The translations under genes were made by a program, and so were the position numbers. A DNA stretch of 37,676 bases from contig CABSFY010000007.1 in assembly GCA_902477055.1 (NCBI GenBank), positions 1-37,676 on the forward strand, written 5' to 3'. A model generated the notes under the pieces. The model ran no database searches. It was not told where the DNA came from and saw nothing but the letters and a program-made list of their open reading frames with translations. Origin of the DNA: an uncultured Eubacteriales bacterium (GTDB lineage Bacteria > Bacillota > Clostridia > Oscillospirales > Oscillospiraceae). Of this stretch, positions 9,641-15,872 are shown piece after piece (the first letter of the stretch is position 1; each line of letters starts with the position of its first letter).

Positions 9641-9689
9641 GACATTGCCGGCACAGGCGGTCAATGGCCGCCCTACGGCGTGGAACGAC
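9641..9689. repeat. Palindromic repeat module, copy B
   Basis: The block contains GCCGGCACAGGCGGTCAATG followed by GCCGCCCTACGGCGTGGAAC. It matches the module at 86-127 in the same orientation, and the module at 15571-15617 in inverted orientation. Confidence 0.75.
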
Positions 9690-9738
9690 CTTGTGCAGCC
9701 TGCGCGAAATTTCAACGCGACATGACGAAAATGGAACG

Positions 9739-10269
9739 ATGAGAATGAAGAAAAACCTTTTGCTCCTGCTGGTGATCGCGGTTGTGATCGCTGTGGTGGT
9801 ACTGACGTGTGACATTCAATCGGTGGACGAGTTCTATCTCGAGCATCTGGAGGATATCACGCCCGGCGACCCGGTGGTCACGCTCTCGATCCGGTGCGAC
9901 ACGGCGCTGGAGAATGCCGATAAGTTAAAAGACGGCTTGCTCGACTATCTGCCCGCCGACGGCGCGATTCTGCCGCCGACGCAGTACGTCCTGCGCCCCG
10001 GCGACACGGTGTTCGACGTGCTATACCGCGCTGTGCGGCATGAGCGCATCCCGTTAGAGTACCAAACCTCGCCGCTTTACGGGACGGTTTACGTCGAGGG
10101 CATGGGCTATCTCTACGAATTTTCCTGCGGCCCGACCTCCGGCTGGGTCTACACGGTCAACGGCACGTTCCCCGACCGCGGCTGCTCGGCCTACGAGCTT
10201 GCGGACGGGGACGTGATCGAGTGGGTCTATACCTGCGCGCTGGGAGAGGATGTGGGCTTTGCGGCATGA
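9739..10269 (+). CDS. Membrane-anchored DUF4430 (transcobalamin C-terminal-like) protein
   Basis: The protein has 176 residues: an N-terminal hydrophobic segment (residues 4-22) and an extracellular DUF4430 domain. The domain shows the family hallmarks VLRPGDTVFDVLYRA, FSCGPTSGWVYTVNG, and ELADGDVIEWVYTCALGEDVG. The Cys after the hydrophobic stretch (VVLTC) is a poor lipobox, so a membrane anchor is more likely than lipidation. ATG 9739 is chosen because it starts just before the membrane segment; ATG 9745 and an upstream in-frame ATG at 9664 within the repeat are alternatives, and no strong ribosome site decides. The stop overlaps the EcfT start by four bases, tying this gene to the ECF transporter. 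DUF4430 is related to the C-terminal domain of transcobalamin/intrinsic factor, so vitamin binding is plausible. Confidence 0.85.
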   Translation: MRMKKNLLLLLVIAVVIAVVVLTCDIQSVDEFYLEHLEDITPGDPVVTLSIRCDTALENADKLKDGLLDYLPADGAILPPTQYVLRPGDTVFDVLYRAVRHERIPLEYQTSPLYGTVYVEGMGYLYEFSCGPTSGWVYTVNGTFPDRGCSAYELADGDVIEWVYTCALGEDVGFAA

Positions 10270-11147
10270 GATTTTTTGAACGCTATCATCCGGCGGCGCT
10301 GCTGGCCTATTTTGCGGCGGTGCTGCTGATTGCCATGTTCGCCGGAAGCCCGCTGACCGTTGCGCTGGCGCTGGCGGGCGGGCTGTGCTTTGCCGCCACG
10401 ATGACGACGGCGAAGGAAAAGCTCGCCGATCTGACGTTTTATTTGCCTCTCGTATTGCTTGTAACGGTCACAAATCCGCTCTTTTCGCACAACGGTGTTA
10501 CGCCGCTGTTTTTCCTGAACGGCCGGGCCGTCACGCTGGAGGCGATCCTCTACGGTGCGGGGCTGGGCGTGACGCTCTGGGCGGTGCTGCTGTGGTGCCG
10601 CTGCTGGAGCCGGATCATGACGAGCGAAAAACTGCTGTATCTGTTCGGCCGCGTCATCCCGAAGCTGTCGCTGGTCCTGTCGATGGCGCTGCGTTATGTG
10701 CCGCTCCTGCGGCGGCAGGCAAAGAAGCTCGAGCGTGCGCAGCAGGCGCTGGGCCTGTACGCATCGGAGCGCTATTTTGACCGGCTGCGCTCGAAGCTGG
10801 CGGTCTATTCCGGCCTTGTCGGCTGGTCGCTGGAAAACGCCGTCGAGGTCAGCCGCTCCATGAAGGCGCGCGGCTACGGCCTGAAGGGCCGCACCGCCTA
10901 TGCAAATTATCATTTTACGCGCCGTGATGCCGCGCTTTTGGCCTTTTCGCTCTGCGCGGCGGGGCTGTATTTGACGGCCGGTGTGCTCGGCTACGGCAGC
11001 TTTACGTATTATCCCGCGCTGAGCGGCATCGACACGCGGCCGCTGGCGCTGGCAGGGGAGGCCGCCTTTGCGGCGCTGGCCTTTGCGCCGTTTTTGATCG
11101 AAGGGAGGCAGACGCTGCAATGGAATTTCTGCAAGTCAAAAATCTGA
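10266..11147 (+). CDS. ECF transporter transmembrane component EcfT
   Basis: The protein has 293 residues with about five hydrophobic segments. EcfT is the membrane scaffold of energy-coupling-factor importers. It couples the ATPases to the substrate-binding S component through an Ala/Ser-Arg-Gly motif, visible here as SRSMKARGYGLKG near residue 200. The ATG at 10266 overlaps the previous stop (ATGA); the frame is open further upstream but only within the DUF4430 gene. The gene ends 28 bases inside the ATPase gene. The complete set T, A-A and S follows in order, making this a dedicated (group I-like) ECF system rather than a shared module. Confidence 0.9.
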   Translation: MRFFERYHPAALLAYFAAVLLIAMFAGSPLTVALALAGGLCFAATMTTAKEKLADLTFYLPLVLLVTVTNPLFSHNGVTPLFFLNGRAVTLEAILYGAGLGVTLWAVLLWCRCWSRIMTSEKLLYLFGRVIPKLSLVLSMALRYVPLLRRQAKKLERAQQALGLYASERYFDRLRSKLAVYSGLVGWSLENAVEVSRSMKARGYGLKGRTAYANYHFTRRDAALLAFSLCAAGLYLTAGVLGYGSFTYYPALSGIDTRPLALAGEAAFAALAFAPFLIEGRQTLQWNFCKSKI

Positions 11148-12781
11148 GCTTTACCTACCCCAACCGCGACGAGGCGGCGCTGGCGGGACTGGATTTTTCC
11201 GTCGAGCGCGGGAGCTTCACGGTCCTCTGCGGCCAGAGCGGCAGCGGCAAGACGACGCTCCTGCGGCTTTTGAAGCGCGAGCTTGCGCCGCACGGAACGC
11301 AGGGCGGCGAGATTTTATACTGCGGCGTACCGCTTTCGGCGCTGAACGACCGGCGCAGCGCCGCCGAGATCGGCTTTGTCCGGCAGGATCCGGACGAGCA
11401 GCTCGTCACCGACAAGGTCTGGCATGAGCTGGCCTTCGGGCTGGAAAGTCTGGGCCTGAAAAACGGCGATATTCGCCGCCGTGTCGGCGAAATGGCCAGC
11501 TATTTCGGCATCCAGTCGTGGTACCACAACGACACCGATCATCTCTCCGGCGGGCAGAAGCAGCTGCTGAATCTGGCCGCCGTCATGGTGATGCAGCCGA
11601 AGCTGCTGCTGCTCGACGAGCCGACGAGCCAGCTCGACCCCATCGCGGCGGCGGACTTCATCGCCACGCTGCAAAAGCTCAACCGAGAGCTGGGCCTGAC
11701 GATCCTGCTGTCCGAGCACCGGCTGGAGGAGGTATTCCCCGTGGCCGACCGCGTGATTGTCATGGAGCGGGGCAAGCCCTGCCTGACCGGCACGCCGCGG
11801 GAGCTTTGCGGCGCACTGCGCGGGCATCCGCTGGCGCAGGGGCTGCCGAGCGCCAGCCGCATCTGGGCGGGGCTGGATGTTCCCGATGTGCCGTGTCCGC
11901 TGACGGTCCGCGAGGGCCGCGAGCTGCTGGAAGCGCGCTTTTCCGATCGCTCCGGGGCGCTCATTTCCGTCCGCCCGCGCCCGGAAACTCCGCCGGTCCT
12001 CGAAGCCGAGGACCTTTGCTTCCGCTATGAAAAGGACGCGCCGGACGTGCTGCGCGAGCTGTCGCTTTCCGTGCGCGGTGGGGAAATCTTCGCCCTGCTC
12101 GGCGGCAACGGCGCGGGTAAGACCACGACGCTGCATCTGCTGGCCGGACTGGAAAAGCCGTATCGCGGCACCATTCGTGTCCTCGGCAAAAAAATGAAGG
12201 ACTATAAAAACGGTGCGCTCTATCGCGGCTGCCTCTCGCTCCTGCCGCAAAGCCCGCGCACGATCTTCTTAAAGGACTCCGTTCGCGAGGATTACCGCCA
12301 ACTGTTGGAGGCCCACGGGGTCAAGGCGGCGGAGCAGGCGGGAAAAATCGACGCCATGGCTGCGCGGCTGGACATCGCGCCGCTGCTGGACCGGCATCCC
12401 TACGACCTCAGCGGCGGCGAGCAGCAGAAGTGCGCCCTCGGCAAGCTCCTGCTGACCGACCCGAAAATTCTGCTCCTCGACGAGCCGACGAAGGGCCTCG
12501 ACGCGGAGTATAAGGACCGGCTGCGGTCGCTGCTGCACGGCCTTCGCGCCGAGGGTCGGACGGTCGTCATGGTGACGCACGACGTGGAGTTTGCCGCCGC
12601 CGTCGCCGACCGCTGCGCCCTGTTCTTCGACGGCGAGGTCATCGCCGACGGCGCACCGAACGAATTTTTCTCCGGCAACCATTTCTACACCACCGCCGCC
12701 AGCCGCATTGCCCGCACGGTTTTGCCCAACGCCGTGCTGTGCGAGGAGGTCGTCGCGCTGTGCCGGGAGGGGAAGGCATGA
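11120..12781 (+). CDS. ECF transporter ATPase, two EcfA domains fused
   Basis: The protein has 553 residues with two complete ABC nucleotide-binding domains in one chain. Domain 1 has Walker A GQSGSGKT (residues 38-45), signature LSGGQKQ and Walker B LLLLDEPTSQLDP. Domain 2 begins near residue 295 and has GGNGAGKTTT, signature LSGGEQQ and ILLLDEPTKGLD. In many ECF systems the two ATPases are separate genes; here they are fused. The ATP-binding and hydrolysis residues look intact in both halves. The start at ATG 11120 lies within the end of ecfT, with GGGAGG at 11103-11108. The protein should power uptake through EcfT and the S component encoded next. Confidence 0.92.
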   Translation: MEFLQVKNLSFTYPNRDEAALAGLDFSVERGSFTVLCGQSGSGKTTLLRLLKRELAPHGTQGGEILYCGVPLSALNDRRSAAEIGFVRQDPDEQLVTDKVWHELAFGLESLGLKNGDIRRRVGEMASYFGIQSWYHNDTDHLSGGQKQLLNLAAVMVMQPKLLLLDEPTSQLDPIAAADFIATLQKLNRELGLTILLSEHRLEEVFPVADRVIVMERGKPCLTGTPRELCGALRGHPLAQGLPSASRIWAGLDVPDVPCPLTVREGRELLEARFSDRSGALISVRPRPETPPVLEAEDLCFRYEKDAPDVLRELSLSVRGGEIFALLGGNGAGKTTTLHLLAGLEKPYRGTIRVLGKKMKDYKNGALYRGCLSLLPQSPRTIFLKDSVREDYRQLLEAHGVKAAEQAGKIDAMAARLDIAPLLDRHPYDLSGGEQQKCALGKLLLTDPKILLLDEPTKGLDAEYKDRLRSLLHGLRAEGRTVVMVTHDVEFAAAVADRCALFFDGEVIADGAPNEFFSGNHFYTTAASRIARTVLPNAVLCEEVVALCREGKA

Positions 12782-13452
12782 AAAAATGGATTTCCTACGG
12801 CCTGCTGCTTCTGGCCATTCCGCTGATCGTCGTGCTGGGCAGCACCGTGTTCGGCGGCAAGCAGTATGCTTTTTTGTCGCTTGCCGTGGCAATTCTGGCC
12901 TGCATCCCATTCTTTCTCAGCTCTGAGCGCGGGGAAAGCGGCGGCATCCGGCTGGTTCTCGTTGCGGTGCTGACGGCGCTTTCCGTGCTGGGGCGGCTGT
13001 TGTTTGCCGTCCTGCCGGGCTTCAAGCCGGTCACGGCGATGGTGATTTTAACGGCGATGTACTTCGGCAGCGAGGCGGGCTTCCTGACCGGTGCCCTGAC
13101 GGCCGTGCTGTCGAATTTTTACTTCGGACAAGGCCCGTGGACGCCGTTTCAGATGTTCGCGTGGGGCATGGTCGGCCTGCTGGCGGGGCTTTTCGCCAAG
13201 CAGCTGCGCGCCAGCCGCGTGACGCTATGCATCTTCGGTGCGCTCAGCGGCATCGTCTACTCCGCGCTGATGGACATCTGGACGGTCCTCTGGGCCGAGG
13301 GCAGCTTTGTGCTCAGCCGCTATCTTGCTGCGATTGTCAGCTCTGCCGGGTATACGGCGCTTTACAGCGCTTCAAACGTCGTGTTTCTGCTCCTTTTAGC
13401 CAAGCCCATCGGGAGCAAGCTCCAGCGCATCCGCGAGAAATACGGCGCGTGA
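12778..13452 (+). CDS. ECF transporter substrate-binding (S) component, substrate unassigned
   Basis: The protein has 224 residues with about six membrane segments. It includes the S-component-like stretch around KPVTAMVILTAMYFGSEAGF and the following GALTAVLSNFYFGQGPWTPF. S components bind a vitamin or its precursor and topple in the membrane when joined to EcfT. The ATG at 12778 overlaps the ATPase stop by four bases and is preceded by GGGAGGGG. Association with two DUF4430 proteins hints at a corrinoid or related ligand. The sequence itself does not identify the ligand, and no cobalamin riboswitch is seen upstream of the cluster. Confidence 0.82.
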   Translation: MKKWISYGLLLLAIPLIVVLGSTVFGGKQYAFLSLAVAILACIPFFLSSERGESGGIRLVLVAVLTALSVLGRLLFAVLPGFKPVTAMVILTAMYFGSEAGFLTGALTAVLSNFYFGQGPWTPFQMFAWGMVGLLAGLFAKQLRASRVTLCIFGALSGIVYSALMDIWTVLWAEGSFVLSRYLAAIVSSAGYTALYSASNVVFLLLLAKPIGSKLQRIREKYGA

Positions 13453-13512
13453 GGCCAAGCGTAAGCGTTTTCACGCCAAAAGTACCGGCATCTGCGCTTC
13501 CTTGACAAAAAT

Positions 13513-13537
13513 ATCCCGAAAAATTGTCGGGAATTTT
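13513..13537 (+). terminator. Weak intrinsic terminator of the ECF operon
   Basis: The stem TCCCGA / TCGGGA (13514-13519 with 13527-13532) has a seven-base loop and is followed by AATTTT. It lies about 60 bases after the S-component stop. The stem is short, so termination may be partial. Confidence 0.45.
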
Positions 13538-13549
13538 GGAAAAACCCTC

Positions 13550-13577
13550 TTGCTTTTCTATGAAAAAGCGCTATAAT
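13550..13577 (+). promoter_or_regulatory. Sigma-A-type promoter for mscL
   Basis: The -35 is TTGCTT (13550-13555) and the -10 is TATAAT (13572-13577) with a 16-base spacer. It is placed about 120 bases upstream of the MscL start, leaving a leader of roughly 110 bases. Confidence 0.7.
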
Positions 13578-13639
13578 GATACTGTCAGCGCGGCAAGACT
13601 TCCGAGGCGCTCCGATTTCGATCGTTGAGCATGGCCAGG

Positions 13640-13665
13640 ATGCAGCCCTTCTTGCTGCGCTGCAT
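13640..13665 (+). other. Leader hairpin with two alternative pairings before mscL
   Basis: GCAGC (13642-13646) can pair with GCTGC at 13654-13658. Alternatively ATGCAGC (13640-13646) can pair with GCTGCAT at 13659-13665. The two pairings exclude each other. It lies in the mscL leader, 30 bases before the start codon; no known riboswitch class was recognised. Confidence 0.35.
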
Positions 13666-13694
13666 TCCCACTAATTTAATCCGGAGGCTCTGCC

Positions 13695-14153
13695 ATGGCA
13701 AAGAAGGAAAAAGCCAAGGGCATTATCAAGGAATTTAAGGAATTCGCCCTCAAGGGCAACATGTTCGACATGGCCATCGGTGTTATCATCGGCGGCGTGT
13801 TCAAGGACCTGGTCGATTCCTTCACGAAAAACCTGATTATGCCGATCATATCGATCTTTACCGGCAGCATCGACTTCTCCTCGTGGAAAATCGCACTACC
13901 CTCCCTGTTCGGTGAAAAGCTGGACCCAGAAACCGGCGAGGCCATCGTCAACTATCTCCGCTTCGGCGACTTCTTATCTTCCGTTATCAGCTTTTTGATC
14001 CTCGCGATTGTCATTTTCCTGATGGTCAAGGGCATGAACAAGCTCCGCTCCATCGGACACAAACAGGAAGAAGAAGCACCCGCCCCTCCCCCGGAGCCGA
14101 GCAACGAAGAAAAACTGCTTGCCGAGATCCGCGATCTGCTCAAAGATCGTTAA
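13695..14153 (+). CDS. mscL: Large-conductance mechanosensitive channel
   Basis: The protein has 152 residues. The N-terminus (KEFKEFALKGNMFDMAIGVI) and the following GGVFKDLVDSFTKNLIMPI stretch are characteristic of MscL TM1. TM2 (SSVISFLILAIVIFLMVKGM) comes near residue 95-118, and the tail is charged. The channel opens on membrane tension and releases solutes during hypo-osmotic shock, as a homopentamer in the cytoplasmic membrane. A GGAGG ribosome site lies at 13682-13686. It is monocistronic, with its own promoter upstream and a strong terminator downstream. The periplasmic-loop equivalent between the helices is slightly extended (GEKLDPETGEAIVN). Confidence 0.96.
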   Translation: MAKKEKAKGIIKEFKEFALKGNMFDMAIGVIIGGVFKDLVDSFTKNLIMPIISIFTGSIDFSSWKIALPSLFGEKLDPETGEAIVNYLRFGDFLSSVISFLILAIVIFLMVKGMNKLRSIGHKQEEEAPAPPPEPSNEEKLLAEIRDLLKDR

Positions 14154-14186
14154 TCCCATTTCCTCGTCGCAAACCCCTCTGAATAT

Positions 14187-14235
14187 GCCGCTGGGTGCGC
14201 CGCTTAACGCGGTTGCACTTGGCGGCGTTTTTTTT
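14187..14235 (+). terminator. Intrinsic terminator after mscL
   Basis: GCCGCTGGGTGC (14187-14198) pairs with GCACTTGGCGGC (14215-14226) with an internal mismatch, and eight T follow (14228-14235). It is well placed, 34 bases after the mscL stop. Confidence 0.85.
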
Positions 14236-14255
14236 GCGCGGAAAGGCACAACTTC

Positions 14256-14326
14256 TGTCGAACCAGTGCTACTTTTGTCGCAGTTGAATTTTGTGCAACT
14301 TGCATAGTTTTGCGAAAAATGTCGAA
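14256..14326 (+). promoter_or_regulatory. Cluster of Spo0A boxes upstream of spo0A
   Basis: TGTCGAA occurs at 14256-14262 and 14320-14326, and the near match TGTCGCA at 14276-14282. TGTCGAA is the known Spo0A-box core. A possible promoter (TTGCAA at 14356, TATGAT at 14374) lies downstream but has poor spacing. The boxes suggest that Spo0A controls its own gene, as it does in Bacillus. Confidence 0.6.
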
Positions 14327-14433
14327 AGAAATTTGGTTAATTTCGCATAAATTTATTGCAAAACGACGAATGGTATGATAAATTAGAGCTACCGTTTTGC
14401 AAACACGGATTAAAGGAGGAGGAATGTTGTCAC

Positions 14434-15210
14434 ATGGAAAAACTGTATCGCGTTATGCTTGCAAACAGCAGCGAGGATTATTCGGTCAGCCTCGCTGCCA
14501 CGCTCAAGCAGTCTGAGCGGTACGCTGTCGTTGGCTATGCGAACGACGGAATCCGCGCGGCCGATTTGCTGCGCGAGCTGAAGCCGGAGATTCTCGTCGT
14601 AGACATGATGCTGCCGCAGGCGGATGGGATCTCCGTCATCAAGGCTGCCAACTCGATGGAAAAGAAGCCGATGCTGCTGGTTTTGGCTGATTTTATGACC
14701 GAATTCGTCTCCAGTCTGCTGGTTTCGCTCGGTGTGCAGTACGTACTGCTCAAGCCCTGCCCCAGCCGCGCCGTCCTGGAACGACTGGATCAGATGCGCG
14801 GCGCAAGACAGCAGCAAAAGCCCTACGGAAGATCGCACGAAGCGGATGTGGAGGCAATGGTCACCTCCATGATCCACGAGATCGGTGTTCCGGCGCACAT
14901 CAAGGGCTATCAGTATCTTCGCGAGGCAATCATCATCGCCGTCAAGGACATGGAGGTCATCAACGCGATCACCAAGGTGCTGTATCCGCAGGTGGCGAAA
15001 ACCTTCGCGACTACGCCCTCCCGCGTGGAACGCGCCATCCGCCACGCGATCGAGGTCGCATGGGACCGCGGCGATCTGGAAACGCTCCAGCGCTTCTTCG
15101 GCTACACGGTGTCCAATACAAAGGGCAAACCGACCAACTCGGAGTTCATCGCCCTCATCGCGGACAAGCTCCAATTGCAGCTGAAAAGTATGCAGCCCAT
15201 CGCAATCTGA
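14434..15210 (+). CDS. spo0A: Sporulation master regulator Spo0A
   Basis: The protein has 258 residues, the usual family length. A receiver domain (about residues 4-125) has the phospho-acceptor Asp57 (VVDMMLPQADG) and the switch Lys in LLKPC. The C-terminal Spo0A effector domain is unmistakable: TPSRVERAIRHAIEVAWDRG is the recognition region. Phosphorylated Spo0A dimerises, binds TGTCGAA boxes and starts sporulation. An AAAGGAGGAGGA ribosome site precedes ATG 14434. The acidic pair that normally binds Mg2+ near residues 10-12 (DD or AD-N) is missing here: the segment reads LANSSED, with Asn11 and Ser12. The usual Thr/Ser of the receiver switch also appears replaced (LVLAD). Identity is certain from the effector domain. 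Confidence 0.96.
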   Translation: MEKLYRVMLANSSEDYSVSLAATLKQSERYAVVGYANDGIRAADLLRELKPEILVVDMMLPQADGISVIKAANSMEKKPMLLVLADFMTEFVSSLLVSLGVQYVLLKPCPSRAVLERLDQMRGARQQQKPYGRSHEADVEAMVTSMIHEIGVPAHIKGYQYLREAIIIAVKDMEVINAITKVLYPQVAKTFATTPSRVERAIRHAIEVAWDRGDLETLQRFFGYTVSNTKGKPTNSEFIALIADKLQLQLKSMQPIAI

Positions 15211-15213
15211 TAC

Positions 15214-15246
15214 GGATTCTTGATGAAAATATTTCATCAAGAATCC
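15214..15246 (+). terminator. Perfect inverted repeat directly after spo0A
   Basis: The arms are 15 bases each (GGATTCTTGATGAAA and its complement) around a three-base centre ATA, beginning three bases after the spo0A stop. No T-tract follows, so this may be a stability hairpin or weak terminator. A second perfect hairpin lies at 15264-15287 (CGCATCGTGC, GAGG, GCACGATGCG). Confidence 0.5.
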
Positions 15247-15413
15247 CATGTGCTACGCACACTCGCATCGTGCGAGGGCACGATGCGCCGTCTCATACAG
15301 AATCTGACGCGCCTTTGGCACTATAAAAAGCTTTTCAAACTATTTAACAGATTCTAGTATGAACCTTGCCGCATCCGTCCATTGGATACTGCAAATTACA
15401 CAAAATATTCTCC

Positions 15414-15447
15414 CGGAGGAAGCACCTGCTTCCTCCGCTTTTTATTT
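15414..15447 (+). terminator. Strong intrinsic terminator in a gene-free stretch
   Basis: CGGAGGAAGC pairs with GCTTCCTCCG around loop ACCT (15414-15437), followed by CTTTTTATTT. It lies 204 bases after spo0A with no gene between, so it ends either spo0A readthrough or a small non-coding transcript. Confidence 0.8.
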
Positions 15448-15478
15448 CCTCCCCGCAGCAAACACCGTCGCCCCCTCC

Positions 15479-15617
15479 GTAGGGGCCGATGCCCACATCG
15501 GCCTGTGTACGCACCATCGAATTCCATTCGTAGGGCGGGGTCACCTGACCCCGCCGCGAATTCCGCCTCCCGTTCCACGCCGTAGGGGCGGTCATCGACC
15601 GCCCGTGCCGGCAGTGG
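15479..15617. repeat. Three palindromic repeat modules in tandem
   Basis: Three modules of the form GTAGGG plus palindrome are seen. They are GGGGCCGATGCCCACATCGGCC (about 15483-15504), GGGCGGGGTCACCTGACCCC (about 15533-15552), and GGGGCGGTCATCGACCGCCC (about 15585-15604) with flanks CGTTCCACGCCGTA and GTGCCGGCAGTGG. The last module is the inverted counterpart of those at 86-127 and 9641-9689. The rest of the 660-base gap 15211-15872 holds hairpins and a promoter but no convincing gene. Confidence 0.75.
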
Positions 15618-15790
15618 CGGGGAAGTCAAGGCGCTGCTGCGGGAACGGGCGTTTTGGTGAAGCCGCAAAAAATTTCCGTTTTTCCCGGAACGCGCGAGCG
15701 GCGATTTCGTCTAAAAAATATACCCCTGCGGCGCACAAGATAAGGTTTACATAATATTACAAATTTGTAAGACTTGTCATGAAATCGTAG

Positions 15791-15818
15791 TTGCTTTTTC
15801 CGCGCTGTTCGGTATAAT
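15791..15818 (+). promoter_or_regulatory. Sigma-A-type promoter for the VanW-family gene
   Basis: The -35 is TTGCTT (15791-15796) and the -10 is TATAAT (15813-15818), with a 16-base spacer, 55 bases before the chosen start. Confidence 0.7.
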
Positions 15819-15872
15819 TAGGATAGGAAGCCAGACCATGCCCGTGCGGGCATGATTACAGGAGATATGACT

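Noticed and set aside
15359..15754. Small plus-strand open frame downstream of spo0A
   Set aside because: It runs through the terminator at 15414-15447 and the palindromic repeats, and has no ribosome site.
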